Of a DNA stretch of 52,094 bases, positions 7,789 through 16,339 are shown piece after piece. The number at the start of each line of letters is the position of its first letter. Positions within the stretch are counted from its first letter, which is position 1. Made by a program: the position numbers and the translations under genes. Location: positions 1-52,094 of the forward strand of contig CAKZNV010000088.1 in NCBI GenBank assembly GCA_937132085.1, in the 5' to 3' direction. Origin of the DNA: an uncultured Rubritalea sp. (GTDB lineage: Bacteria; Verrucomicrobiota; Verrucomicrobiia; Verrucomicrobiales; Akkermansiaceae). Below the pieces are notes generated by a model, which had not been told where the DNA came from, did not search any database, and saw only the letters and a list, made by a program, of their open reading frames with translations.

Positions 7789-8484
7789 ATGAATAACTGG
7801 CTACCACCACTCATCGCATTTTTACTCGGCTCCATCCCATTTGGCTTACTCATCGCTAAATCTCAGGGAATCAACATCCGTGAGCATGGCTCTGGAAACA
7901 TCGGAGCTACTAATGTGTTACGCACCGTTGGCAAGAAATACGGCATCACTTGCTTCATCTTAGATTTTTTCAAAGGCTTCATCCCTGCCCTACTAGGCGT
8001 CAGTTTCTTCTACTTTGGCGATACCCACCACAGTATGGCACTAGGATTCCTCAAGCCATACGCCATGCATTCTGATGATCAGTTCTTCACCCAGTCCATG
8101 CAGGTCTTCACCGGTCTATGCGCCATCCTAGGACACAACTACTCACCGTGGGTAAACTTCAAAGGCGGCAAAGGCATCGCTACTTCAGCTGGTGTATTAG
8201 CTGTTCTCATGCCAGCTGGACTCGTGATCCTCATCGTCATTTTTATCCTCACCTTCAAGCTCACACGCTACGTATCTGTCGCTAGTATGGCAGGAGCAGC
8301 TTCACTGCCTATCATCGTGTTAGGCGGCTCACTTTATCATGGGAAATTCCAAGATGGCACCTGGAATAAGCCACTACTCATTTTTGCAATACTGATCGCA
8401 TTCTTAGCGATCTGGAAGCACCGCAGCAATATCAAAAACCTGATCAATGGATCAGAACATAAATTTACCCCTAAAAAGAAATAA
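7789..8484 (+). CDS. plsY: Glycerol-3-phosphate acyltransferase PlsY
   Basis: Encodes 231 residues of a multi-pass inner-membrane enzyme that transfers an acyl group from acyl-phosphate to glycerol-3-phosphate, the first step of phospholipid synthesis. Diagnostic segments are GSIPFGLLIAK near the N-terminus and GSGNIGATNVLRTVGKK directly after it, plus a second loop 'LGHNYSPWVNFKGGKGIATSAG' that holds the conserved G-H and F-K-G-G-K-G motifs. I choose the ATG at 7789 over an upstream in-frame TTG at 7777, because 7789 begins the first helix as in relatives and fits the promoter. Only 5 bp separate it from gpsA, so the two form an operon supplying and using glycerol-3-phosphate. Confidence 0.96.
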   Translation: MNNWLPPLIAFLLGSIPFGLLIAKSQGINIREHGSGNIGATNVLRTVGKKYGITCFILDFFKGFIPALLGVSFFYFGDTHHSMALGFLKPYAMHSDDQFFTQSMQVFTGLCAILGHNYSPWVNFKGGKGIATSAGVLAVLMPAGLVILIVIFILTFKLTRYVSVASMAGAASLPIIVLGGSLYHGKFQDGTWNKPLLIFAILIAFLAIWKHRSNIKNLINGSEHKFTPKKK

Positions 8485-8489
8485 CCGAG

Positions 8490-9512
8490 ATGTCTACTCC
8501 TAAAAACACCACCACTCTCGCTACAAGAAAAGCTGTCGTCCTAGGCTCAGGCTCATGGGGCACCGCTCTTGCCATCGTTCTCTCTAAGCACTTTGACGAA
8601 ATCGTAGTCCTAGGTCGCTCCGAAGAAACAGCTGAAGAAATTAACACTTCTCACACGAATAGTCGCTACCTCAAGGAAGTCACTCTTCCAGAGAACATCT
8701 ATGGCGGCACAGACCTAGCCGAAGCCCAAGATGCAGATATCATCCTCTTCGTAGTCCCAACTTCAGCCACTCGCGAGACAGTCAACAAGCTTGCTGAGAT
8801 CGGCATCCCAGAAAGCACTCCACTTATCTCATCAGCCAAAGGTATTGAGCGTGGCACGGGTGAGCGCATGAGTAACATCATCAACCAATCACTACCGAAT
8901 AACCCAATCGCTATCATTTCTGGCCCTACTCACGCTGAGGAAGTAGCCATTGGTCTCGCTACATGCACCGTCGTCGGTAGTGTCGATAAACAGCTTGCTC
9001 AAAACCTTCAGCAGTATTTCTCTAGCCCAACATTCCGCACCTACACATCGCAAGATGTCGCAGGCATGGAGCTAGGTGGAGCACTCAAAAATGTCTTCGC
9101 TATTGCGGCAGGAATCGCTGCAGGAATCGGTCTAGGCGACAATGCTATCGCAGCACTCGTCACTCGTGGTTTAACAGAAATGACTCGTCTCGGCACAGCT
9201 CTAGGTGGCCAGCCTGAGACTTTCATGGGACTATCTGGAATCGGCGATCTCATGACGACTTGCTACTCACCACATTCTAGAAACAATCGTGTCGGCATGG
9301 CGCTAGGCCAAGGTCTATCACTACAGGAAGCCTGTGACCAACTAGGCATGGTCGCTGAAGGAGTGCCAAACACACTTTCCATCTACGAACTAGCTCGCAA
9401 GATCAACATCGACACACCAATCATTGATGCTGTCTACAAGGTTCTCTACGAAGACAAGCCAGCGCTAGAAGCTCTGAGCGACCTCCTCACTCGAGACCCT
9501 AAAGCTGAATAG
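8490..9512 (+). CDS. gpsA: Glycerol-3-phosphate dehydrogenase [NAD(P)+]
   Basis: Encodes 340 residues, the normal length. It reduces dihydroxyacetone phosphate to sn-glycerol-3-phosphate in the cytoplasm, providing the substrate of PlsY, its operon neighbour. The Rossmann motif is GSGSWGTALA (about 20-29). Other family marks are 'SSAKGIERGTG', 'ISGPTHAEEVA' and 'ELGGALKNVFAIAAGIAAGIGLGDNAIAAL', which contains the catalytic Lys, then 'GLSGIGDLMTTC' and the C-terminal helical domain. The start is 5 bp after plsY. Confidence 0.97.
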   Translation: MSTPKNTTTLATRKAVVLGSGSWGTALAIVLSKHFDEIVVLGRSEETAEEINTSHTNSRYLKEVTLPENIYGGTDLAEAQDADIILFVVPTSATRETVNKLAEIGIPESTPLISSAKGIERGTGERMSNIINQSLPNNPIAIISGPTHAEEVAIGLATCTVVGSVDKQLAQNLQQYFSSPTFRTYTSQDVAGMELGGALKNVFAIAAGIAAGIGLGDNAIAALVTRGLTEMTRLGTALGGQPETFMGLSGIGDLMTTCYSPHSRNNRVGMALGQGLSLQEACDQLGMVAEGVPNTLSIYELARKINIDTPIIDAVYKVLYEDKPALEALSDLLTRDPKAE

Positions 9513-9577
9513 TTTTCTACCATCACTAGAGACAACCTATCCATAGGCTTACTTATTCCCTTCCCAGAATTACTATT

Positions 9578-11443
9578 ATGATCTTTGATTTTTCAACCAT
9601 CTCGTTTGCTACCTTCCTCACAGTCATACTCGGCTTAGGAATTTTAGCCCAGTGGAGTGCATGGAGGTTTAAATTCCCCTCAATCCTCCTACTACTAGCA
9701 TTCGGTTTCGGAGCTAAACTGTTATTCGATATCAACATCGATAACTACCTCGTAGGCAACCTATCAGAACAACTACTACTACCTATTGTAGGACTCTCGG
9801 TAGCCTTGATCCTATTCGAGGGAGGACTAACGTTAAAATTCTCAGAACTCAAAGAAAGTGGAGCACCCGTCATCCGTCTCTGCACAGTCGGAGTCGTCAT
9901 CGCCTTTGTCGCCACCACAGCTGTCGGCATCTACATCTTTAACTGGAACTGGAGAGTCGCCGCCATCCTCGGCTCTATCCTTGTAGTCACTGGGCCTACC
10001 GTTATTGCTCCATTGATTCGCCACATCAAGCCATCACGTAAAGTCGGCGCCATTGTTAAGTGGGAAGGCATCGTAGTCGACCCGATCGGAGCCATCATGG
10101 CTGTCCTCATCTTCCAAGCTGCCACAGCTGGTGACTGGGAATCAGCACGAACTACCGTCCTTATCACACTAGCTAAGACGTTACTCATCGGAGTCGTTTT
10201 CGCCATCATCTTAGCGAAAGTCATCGAGCTGCTTCTTAAGAAACACCTCATCCCTGACTTCCTCCACTCAGTCTTCATTATCTCTATCGTAGCGATCGCA
10301 TTCGCCGCGTCTAACCAGTTTGTCAAAGAATCAGGACTACTCACAGTCACCGTCATGGGTATCGTGCTAGCGAACCAGAAATCTGTCTCCGTGAAACACA
10401 TCCTAGAGTTTAAGGAAAACCTCCGAGTGCTCATCATTTCACTGCTATTCATCGTCCTCTCTGGCCGAGTCAACCCAGATGACCTACAAGCAGCTGCACC
10501 AGACGCCCTCCTTCTGTTAGTCATTCTCATTCTCGTAGTCAGACCACTGAGCATCTTTGGAGCGAACCTCTTCTCCAAGAAAACTAACTACAAGGAACGC
10601 TTCTTCCTAGCATCACTAGCACCTCGTGGAATCGTTGCTGCAGCGGTGACTTCCATCTTTGCTCTAGAGCTAGAGCACGCATCTCACATACCAGAATACA
10701 AAGATCTCATCACTCCAGAAATTGCCCAACAAGCGCAAAACCTAGTCCCTATCGTATTTATTATCATTGTCGGAACAGTAGCCTTCTACGGACTACTCGC
10801 AGCACCACTAGCGAACAAGTTAGGACTAGCTTCTAAGAACCCACGTGGTGTTCTTTTCGCAGGTGCTAATACCTGGGCTAGAATCATTGCTAAAGCCCTT
10901 CACGATGACGGACACGATGTCCTCATGCTCGATACCAACTACCGAAACGTAGCCGCAGCATCTATGGAAGGCATCCCTGCCAAGCGTGCTAACATCCTCT
11001 CTGAGTATGTAGAAGAAGAGCTAGATTTTACTGGAATCGGTCAGCTCCTAGCAGCCACTCACAACGATGAAGTCAACAGCCTAGCAGCCAAAGAATTCAC
11101 CCACATCTTCGGCAGTGCAGATATCTGGCAGGTCGCTCCACTAGATGAGAAAGCACACCACACCAATGCCGTATCATCGCTAATGCGTAGCCGAATCCTC
11201 TTCTCAGGCAGACCGAACTACAAGGATCTCGACCACATGACCAACCGTGGCGCCAAGATTAAGAAGACCAACATCACGGACCAATACAGCATCCAAGACT
11301 TCATGACCGACAATGAAGAAGCTGTTCTCCTCTTCATCAACTCACCGACCAAAGGCCTCAGACCAGCAAGTGATGCAGACCTAAAGAAGCTCTCTCACGG
11401 AACGATCATCTACGCATTAGTTTGCGGGGAACAGACTGTCTAA
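9578..11443 (+). CDS. Cation:proton antiporter (CPA1/NhaP type) with TrkA-N domain
   Basis: Encodes 621 residues. The first ~410 form about 12 membrane helices of a Na+/H+ or K+/H+ exchanger (early helix with 'LILFEGGLTLKFSEL', then 'GPTVIAPLIRHIKPSRK' and 'GIVVDPIGAIMAVLIF', the aspartate-bearing helix typical of NhaP/CPA1 proteins). The C-terminal ~200 residues form a cytosolic Rossmann domain of TrkA-N type, starting with 'GVLFAGANTWARIIAKAL' and a nucleotide-binding D in 'VLMLDTN'. Such domains usually gate transport through nucleotide binding. Only 3 bp separate it from the downstream methyltransferase gene, so they are co-transcribed. Ion specificity cannot be told. Confidence 0.93.
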   Translation: MIFDFSTISFATFLTVILGLGILAQWSAWRFKFPSILLLLAFGFGAKLLFDINIDNYLVGNLSEQLLLPIVGLSVALILFEGGLTLKFSELKESGAPVIRLCTVGVVIAFVATTAVGIYIFNWNWRVAAILGSILVVTGPTVIAPLIRHIKPSRKVGAIVKWEGIVVDPIGAIMAVLIFQAATAGDWESARTTVLITLAKTLLIGVVFAIILAKVIELLLKKHLIPDFLHSVFIISIVAIAFAASNQFVKESGLLTVTVMGIVLANQKSVSVKHILEFKENLRVLIISLLFIVLSGRVNPDDLQAAAPDALLLLVILILVVRPLSIFGANLFSKKTNYKERFFLASLAPRGIVAAAVTSIFALELEHASHIPEYKDLITPEIAQQAQNLVPIVFIIIVGTVAFYGLLAAPLANKLGLASKNPRGVLFAGANTWARIIAKALHDDGHDVLMLDTNYRNVAAASMEGIPAKRANILSEYVEEELDFTGIGQLLAATHNDEVNSLAAKEFTHIFGSADIWQVAPLDEKAHHTNAVSSLMRSRILFSGRPNYKDLDHMTNRGAKIKKTNITDQYSIQDFMTDNEEAVLLFINSPTKGLRPASDADLKKLSHGTIIYALVCGEQTV

Positions 11444-11446
11444 ATT

Positions 11447-12199
11447 ATGTATACCGACCTCGAAGCCCAACTTCATGATCTCTTCTGGAATCAAGAAGAC
11501 GTCCTCTCAGAGCTTCCTTTGTTAGAGAAATTCTATGACGGAAAAGCTTCACTAGAAATCGGCTGTGGATCTGGTCGCTTACTTTTACCGTTATTAGAAA
11601 ATGGTCTAGAAATCGATGGTGTAGAAATCTCCTCAGAGATGACTGACCTGCTCAAAGTAGCAGCAGACAGCAAAGGTCTAAACCCATCAGTAGTCACCGC
11701 AGACATCCTAGATTTCACTACGAGCAAGATCTACGACCGAGTCTCTGTCCCAGCGTTCACAGCCCAGTTGTTAGACCGAGCTGGATTTAGAACTATGCTC
11801 AGCAACATGCTCGACTACACCAGTAGCGACGCTAAAGCCTACCTAACACTATTCATACCATGGGCAGAAATCGCTGGTGAATTACCTGAAGGAGATTGGT
11901 ATCCAGACCATGAAGCCAAACTCACCGACGGCTCACTAGCTCAGTGTAAAACTAAGTTTTCGATCAACAGACTGCAACAAGCGCTCGCTAGAAAACATCA
12001 ATACACAGTCACCGCTAAGAACGGCAAAAAGAAGACTCACCGTAGTGCTCAAGACCTTCAATGGTATACTCTACCTGAGCTTAATCTGATCCTAGAAGCA
12101 ACTGGATGGCAGCTAGAAACCCTCATCACTGATCTAGAAGAAGACACTCAGCCTGACTCAGATGCTCACATTCTCACTCTGGTAATCAAGAAAAGTTGA
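11447..12199 (+). CDS. Class I SAM-dependent methyltransferase
   Basis: Encodes 250 residues. The SAM-binding motif I is LEIGCGSGRLLLPLLENG (about 36-53), followed by an acidic end of strand 2 in 'IDGVEISSEM', giving the standard Rossmann-like methyltransferase fold. The substrate is unknown. The rest includes a WYPDHEAKLTDGS segment and a C-terminal 'WYTLPELNLILEATGW', as in small-molecule methyltransferases. It begins 3 bp after the antiporter gene and is followed at 34 bp by the next gene, so it is in the middle of a likely operon. Confidence 0.88.
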   Translation: MYTDLEAQLHDLFWNQEDVLSELPLLEKFYDGKASLEIGCGSGRLLLPLLENGLEIDGVEISSEMTDLLKVAADSKGLNPSVVTADILDFTTSKIYDRVSVPAFTAQLLDRAGFRTMLSNMLDYTSSDAKAYLTLFIPWAEIAGELPEGDWYPDHEAKLTDGSLAQCKTKFSINRLQQALARKHQYTVTAKNGKKKTHRSAQDLQWYTLPELNLILEATGWQLETLITDLEEDTQPDSDAHILTLVIKKS

Positions 12200-12233
12200 A
12201 CGCCAACCAGCACATCGCATCTAACCTAGAGTA

Positions 12234-12791
12234 ATGACCGAACCAACTGACAAGCAAGATCCAGCACCGAAGAAGACACCTATCCTACGTCGACTCAGAG
12301 AGCTATTCAGCACCAATACTAAAGCAGTCGCTGAACCTGAAAAAGAGATCCGCTTCACTCGCTCAGCTCAAGCCACCTTCTTTCTGATTCTAACAGTCCT
12401 CTGTATCGTCCTCTGCATCAGCTCACTCTTCTGTATCTATGTGAACTGGGGACCATGGCACTACGATTTCAAAGAAAACTGGTGGATGAGCTTACTAGCC
12501 TTGATCCCTGCCCTCATATTCTTCCGCATCGCTGTGCACTGCATCCGACATGCCTATATCATTCTCACTCCCATGGGCGTAGAGATCTTCCCTCTCATCA
12601 AGCCTCAGAAAAACCTCCAAGTCATCTTCTGGTCAGATATCGATCACGTAGAGATCGACCGATCATTACTTAAAATTCACTACAACGCTGAAGAAACCGC
12701 TGGAATTATCCTCAGCCTAAAGCCTATCTCCAAATCTAACTACCCATTGTTAGAAAAAGCCATTTTAGGTAGAATCAGTCGAAATAATTAA
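12234..12791 (+). CDS. Two-helix membrane protein with PH-like cytosolic domain
   Basis: Encodes 185 residues. A Pro/Lys-rich cytosolic start (about 1-45) is followed by two hydrophobic helices (about 48-70 and 83-100). The C-terminal part has 'ILTPMGVEIFPLIKP' and 'VIFWSDIDHVEID', a pattern like bacterial PH-like (bPH/YcxB-type) domains, where a strand turns into 'I.W.dI..v'. I do not recognise a named family. It sits between a methyltransferase and a VanX-like gene and is probably co-transcribed with both. Confidence 0.6.
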   Translation: MTEPTDKQDPAPKKTPILRRLRELFSTNTKAVAEPEKEIRFTRSAQATFFLILTVLCIVLCISSLFCIYVNWGPWHYDFKENWWMSLLALIPALIFFRIAVHCIRHAYIILTPMGVEIFPLIKPQKNLQVIFWSDIDHVEIDRSLLKIHYNAEETAGIILSLKPISKSNYPLLEKAILGRISRNN

Positions 12792-12802
12792 TCCATTTCC
12801 TT

Positions 12803-13501
12803 ATGAAAAGCTCACCTCTCCTCATCTCCATCACGCTTTCCATTCTCGCCCTCGTGGTCATCCAGTGCTCACCGATCGACTCTAACAGCCCCGTCAGCAA
12901 GCCAAACCTCAACTGGCTCCCAGTCTCACGTAACCCTAAACTGGCCAACGCTGACCTCATCGAGATCCAACAAGTGGATCGTCGCATACTAGTCGATCTC
13001 CAATACACTCGTCCCACCGGCATCGCTAAATTACCACTCTACGACAAGAAATTCCCTGCCCTGCTGCGCCCCGAGACAGCACTCAGACTCAAGCACGCTA
13101 ATGCTATCGTCAGAAAACACGGACTCCGTATAAAAGTCTGGGACGCCTACCGTCCACCAGCAGCCCAGTGGAAACTCTACGAGGCTTCAGGCAGAAACGA
13201 CACCTTCGTAGCTAACCCAGGCAACGCACCATCACAGCACTCATGCGGAACTGCTGTAGATATCACACTAGTTGATCTGAATGGCAAAACCGTCCCCATG
13301 CCTACAGGTTTCGACAGCTTCACTCCCCAAGCCTCATCCACCTACCGACACTCAGATCCAGAAGTAGCCAAAAACCTGCGCATTCTGCAAAGCGCCATGA
13401 ACGAAGCAGGCTTCTACCCGCTCCCTGCTGAGTGGTGGCATTATATCGATATCAATTACAGGAAGTATCCAAACACGATTCTCCTCTCTAAAATCCAATA
13501 A
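12803..13501 (+). CDS. D-alanyl-D-alanine dipeptidase (VanX/DdpX family), exported
   Basis: Encodes 232 residues. Residues 1-22 form an export signal ending near a Cys (VVIQCSP), which may be a poor lipobox because Gln occupies the -1 position. The zinc dipeptidase domain follows with the arginine region 'WDAYRPPAAQWKLY', the zinc motif S-Q-H-S-C-G-T-A-V-D and the C-terminal E-W-W-H motif 'AEWWHYID', which supplies the catalytic Glu and third zinc ligand. Family members hydrolyse D-Ala-D-Ala, for resistance or for wall-peptide recycling. No vanH/vanA or regulator is nearby, so a peptidoglycan turnover role in the envelope is more likely than vancomycin resistance. It starts 11 bp after the preceding gene. 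Confidence 0.92.
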   Translation: MKSSPLLISITLSILALVVIQCSPIDSNSPVSKPNLNWLPVSRNPKLANADLIEIQQVDRRILVDLQYTRPTGIAKLPLYDKKFPALLRPETALRLKHANAIVRKHGLRIKVWDAYRPPAAQWKLYEASGRNDTFVANPGNAPSQHSCGTAVDITLVDLNGKTVPMPTGFDSFTPQASSTYRHSDPEVAKNLRILQSAMNEAGFYPLPAEWWHYIDINYRKYPNTILLSKIQ

Positions 13502-13513
13502 CTTTAAAAGAAC

Positions 13514-14947
13514 ATGCTCTCTCACCTCCTCAGACTTACTCTAGCCCTGCTAGTCACTAGCTTCTGCCACGCACAGATCAAGCCTATGACTGAGACCTAC
13601 CTAGGTGACGGCAAACGTAACTACTACGGAAACTACGCCCCCACTAAACTCCGCATCAAATGGAAAAAGCACCTCGGCACAGGCTTCACCATGGTCGGTC
13701 AGGTTCGTAAGAAATGGAGTGGAGCTGGCTGGACTGGCCAAGCTCTCGTAGTCGAAGAAAACGGAGAAATCTACCTCATTCAGCCAACTCTCAGCCACTA
13801 TCTACGTAAGATCAGAGCTCGTGATGGCAAGGAAATCTGGAAATCCAATCTAGGCGACGTCATCAAAGGCACCCCAAGCTTCGTCACCACCAACAGCCGT
13901 AACCCAGAGCACAAATACCTTATCATCTCAGGCTCACGTAGAGGCTACGGAGCTCACTTCTTCAACGATCCAGCCTATAGCTTACATGCAGTTTCCTATC
14001 TAACAGGAAAGAAAGTCTGGCAGCACAACTCCGCCAGAACTCAATCCAATTCACGAGACGTAGATGCCTCAGGTGTCATGATTGGCTCAAAATTCTGCAT
14101 CCCTACCGAAAACGGAAAGCTCCTCTACCTATCGCCAAACCTATCTCATGCAGTAACTCCAGAAGGCGCCAAGTTCCCTGAACCAAAAATCTACAAAGAA
14201 TACCCACTCTTCGACGCCTCCGTCCTCCCACTCTACAAGCACGAACTCTCCTGTGAATCTTCACCCACAGTCATCGGCGGCACAGCCTACACAGCAGCAG
14301 GATGCGGAAAAGTCTACGGTCACAGTGCTGGACTATTCGGCAACAAATGGATCTACAATGTCGGTGGCGACCTCAACGGAACCATGCCCTTCACTAACGA
14401 CAAACACCTACTCCTAGGCATCGAAAAAGAATTCATCTCAGGCAATGGTGGCGTCATGAAGCTCAAGCCAAAAGGCCGAGGCGCATCCGCCGTAAAATGG
14501 TATTTCCCACTACCTAACAAAAGATTCTACGAATGGTCAGGCGGCATGGTCGGCTCACCAGCAGTCAACCACAGATACAAATCAGCCATCACCAAAGACC
14601 TAGCCTGCTTCGTAGGAGTAGACGGCACCCTCACCCTCATCAACCACAAGAAACTAGCCCCCAACAAAAAAGTCTACGGCCCTAAAAAGCAACAACTCTA
14701 CAACACCCCACTAGTCCTCGACACAGCCAAACTGCCCCACGGCTCCATCTCCAGCCCTCTCTTCCTAGGCGACAAAATAGTCATCGGCTACGACAACGGC
14801 CTAGACCTCTACCAAGTCACCCCAGACCTAAAACTAAAACTCCTAGACCGCCTAAAAGGTCCAATGTTTGATGCTACTCCTACAGTCTGGAACGGTAGAA
14901 TTTACGCCGCGTCGAAGAATGGATATCTGTATTGTTTGGGGAATTAG
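13514..14947 (+). CDS. Secreted PQQ-like beta-propeller repeat protein
   Basis: Encodes 477 residues. A signal peptide covers about 1-20 (LLVTSFCHAQ). The rest is a series of beta-propeller blades of PQQ/quinoprotein type, with repeating 'ARDGKEIWKSNLGD', 'YLTGKKVWQHNSA' and 'GRIYAASKNGYLYCLGN' patterns. There is no dehydrogenase signature, so it is more likely a binding or assembly propeller (as in BamB) or an outer protein than an enzyme. It starts 12 bp after the VanX-like gene, so it probably ends the operon begun at 9578. Confidence 0.85.
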   Translation: MLSHLLRLTLALLVTSFCHAQIKPMTETYLGDGKRNYYGNYAPTKLRIKWKKHLGTGFTMVGQVRKKWSGAGWTGQALVVEENGEIYLIQPTLSHYLRKIRARDGKEIWKSNLGDVIKGTPSFVTTNSRNPEHKYLIISGSRRGYGAHFFNDPAYSLHAVSYLTGKKVWQHNSARTQSNSRDVDASGVMIGSKFCIPTENGKLLYLSPNLSHAVTPEGAKFPEPKIYKEYPLFDASVLPLYKHELSCESSPTVIGGTAYTAAGCGKVYGHSAGLFGNKWIYNVGGDLNGTMPFTNDKHLLLGIEKEFISGNGGVMKLKPKGRGASAVKWYFPLPNKRFYEWSGGMVGSPAVNHRYKSAITKDLACFVGVDGTLTLINHKKLAPNKKVYGPKKQQLYNTPLVLDTAKLPHGSISSPLFLGDKIVIGYDNGLDLYQVTPDLKLKLLDRLKGPMFDATPTVWNGRIYAASKNGYLYCLGN

Positions 14948-15002
14948 GTTTAGGTGTTATGTCATTAAGTCGTTAGGTTTTAGGATTCTAAATCCAGCGC
15001 AG

Positions 15003-15224
15003 GCCTGAAAGACTGTCAAATAATCCAGCCCTGGGTGCCGCGGAGCAAGCCCTGGGTCTCCAAACCCAAAACAAGCCAAGAGGCCTGAAAGGCTGACATA
15101 TGCTGATCCGATCCGATAAAACCTAACACGCATCTATCAGGCTTTCTGCCCTCCTTCATTTGAAAAAAACAACGTCCCCATGGCTCCACCATGGGCTGAA
15201 CTATTTATCACCACGTTGTGGCTG
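15003..15224. repeat. ~220-bp dispersed repeat, copy A
   Basis: Shares ordered blocks with 16340-16559: gcctgaa.., a 'ccagcccnngngtgccgcg' block, 'agaggcctgaaaggctgaca', 'catctatcaggctttc.gccctc', the hairpin CCCATGG-ctcca-CCATGGG, 'ctatcaccacgttgtggctg'. It contains several palindromes and no coding frame, so it looks REP/MITE-like. It ends 4 bp before the stop of the minus-strand gene at 15229. Confidence 0.85.
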
Positions 15225-15228
15225 AAAA

Positions 15229-15660
15229 TCACTCCATATATTCGAGTTCCACCTCGATCTCAATATTGTTCGCCTTTAGAGTAGAGCCTAACATTGTGAC
15301 ATACTTGTAATCTTGTTCATCACTTCTCAGCAATAAAATGATCTTCGGTTTCTTGTTCTTGTTCAAAGCATACCAAAGCGATTGACCTATTGATTCCTTC
15401 CACTTCTCCGCTCTCTCTACTTCGATTGCAAACTCATCGGTCTCAATATCTATCCGTCCACCTGAGATCCTCACCTCAGTTTCACCACCTAGTCGTTTCG
15501 CTATTTTATCGATATAATAAGCTTCACTCCCGTTTTTGAATGTCTTCTCAGGATCACTATCTAGCCAAGTAGTCTTCCACTTGATCAGCCCAACAATCAC
15601 TAACAACACACAAATCCAAGAGAACAACCCGACAAACAGACTCTTCATCTTTTTCTTCAT
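15229..15660 (-). CDS. Membrane-tethered protein with nuclease-like (PD-(D/E)xK-like) domain
   Basis: Encodes 143 residues. Residues 7-27 form one transmembrane helix after a Lys-rich start. The following domain has a helix (about 45-58), a strand ending at D71 in 'GGRIDIE', a strand 'FAIEVE' (E80, E82) with K86, and then a helix 'KESIGQSLWYAL' and a strand 'PKIILLL'. The order strand-D, E-x-E, then a Q-bearing helix resembles a restriction-endonuclease-like fold, but the canonical Lys of E-x-K is replaced by Glu (E80-V-E82), with K86 nearby. Nuclease activity is inference. It lies between repeat copy A and a toxin-antitoxin pair, in an accessory segment. Confidence 0.55.
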   Translation of the reverse strand: MKKKMKSLFVGLFSWICVLLVIVGLIKWKTTWLDSDPEKTFKNGSEAYYIDKIAKRLGGETEVRISGGRIDIETDEFAIEVERAEKWKESIGQSLWYALNKNKKPKIILLLRSDEQDYKYVTMLGSTLKANNIEIEVELEYME

Positions 15661-15768
15661 CCTCTAGTAATGAAGAGATTCTAAATTTTAGCAATGACGA
15701 TCTGAAATCATCTAATTGCCAAACAAGCTTGAACGATTTGTAATGAATACGACTAGACACTCTCCCTC

Positions 15769-15812
15769 TTCATCATGAATTGCCTCGTAAATGAACCAAT
15801 TCATGCTATATT
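15769..15812 (+). promoter_or_regulatory. Toxin-antitoxin promoter and operator half-sites
   Basis: Two inverted repeats of the same 5-mer occur: TTCAT-c-ATGAA at 15769-15779 and ATGAA-ccaa-TTCAT at 15791-15804. A good -10 element, TATATT, follows at 15807-15812, only 6 bp before the antitoxin ATG. This arrangement suits autorepression by the antitoxin and a leaderless transcript. Confidence 0.5.
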
Positions 15813-15818
15813 AGCGAT

Positions 15819-16031
15819 ATGAAATTAGAAGAATTAGTCGAAGAGGCGTCAAAATTGCCAGAAGAGCAAAGAGCTTCATTTGCTTCGCAATTACTTCATT
15901 CTCTCGAAACTCCTCATCATTGGATAAGTGATGAAGAGGTCTCTGAACGCATTCAAGAAGCAGAAGAAGACCCTAGTGTCATGATCTCATTTGAAGATTT
16001 CGTAAGTGGAGTAAAACGTAGTGGTAGCTAG
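15819..16031 (+). CDS. Addiction-module antitoxin (RelB/stability-protein family)
   Basis: Encodes 70 residues. The N-terminal helices 'LEELVEEASKLPEEQRASFASQLLHSLE' are typical of the short addiction-module component family, and the acidic 'ISDEEVSERIQEAEEDPS' segment is the usual toxin-neutralising part. It should bind and block the downstream toxin and repress its own promoter. Its stop overlaps the start of the toxin gene by 11 bp, the usual translational coupling. Confidence 0.88.
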   Translation: MKLEELVEEASKLPEEQRASFASQLLHSLETPHHWISDEEVSERIQEAEEDPSVMISFEDFVSGVKRSGS

Positions 16032-16320
16032 ATTTCATAAGAAGGTTCAATCAGACCTCAACAAAGTTCTAGAACAGTATTCTACGGTTTCTAATGAGTT
16101 AGAAGAGGATTTTTATGATGAGTTCATACTCGGTATAAAAAAGGCTACTCAAAACCCTAAGTTCTTTCATTTCGATGCAAGCGGATTAAGGCGATGCAAC
16201 CTTTACCGCTTTCCTTATCATTTTCTCTATGACTCAATAGACAACGAAATCCGTGTATGGGTGTTAAGGCATGATAAACAAAAGCCTTCATTCGGAATGA
16301 CCAGATTCAAACGAAAATAA
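16021..16320 (+). CDS. RelE/ParE-family toxin
   Basis: Encodes 99 residues with a likely GTG start at 16021, overlapping the antitoxin end. The fold pattern is ParE/RelE: a basic helix 'ARFHKKVQSDLNKVLEQYS', a second helix 'ELEEDFYDEFILGIKKATQNP', then strands with 'GLRRCNLYRFPYHFLYDSI' and 'IRVWVLRHDKQKPSFG'. The conserved R-R-x-x-x-x-x-F-P-Y-x-x-x-Y segment is as in plasmid-stabilisation toxins. Whether it acts on gyrase (ParE) or ribosome-bound mRNA (RelE) cannot be told. It forms a module with the upstream antitoxin. Confidence 0.9.
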   Translation: MVARFHKKVQSDLNKVLEQYSTVSNELEEDFYDEFILGIKKATQNPKFFHFDASGLRRCNLYRFPYHFLYDSIDNEIRVWVLRHDKQKPSFGMTRFKRK

Positions 16321-16339
16321 TCTACCGTCAACAACCCAA

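Noticed and set aside
9931-10578. A 215-codon minus-strand frame inside the antiporter gene
   Set aside because: Composition (Met, Thr, Arg, Ser-rich) is that of an antisense shadow; the antiporter on the plus strand is certain.
12803-13501. Vancomycin resistance cluster
   Set aside because: Only the VanX-like dipeptidase is present; no vanH, D-Ala-D-Lac ligase or VanR/VanS pair lies next to it, so cell-wall recycling is more likely.
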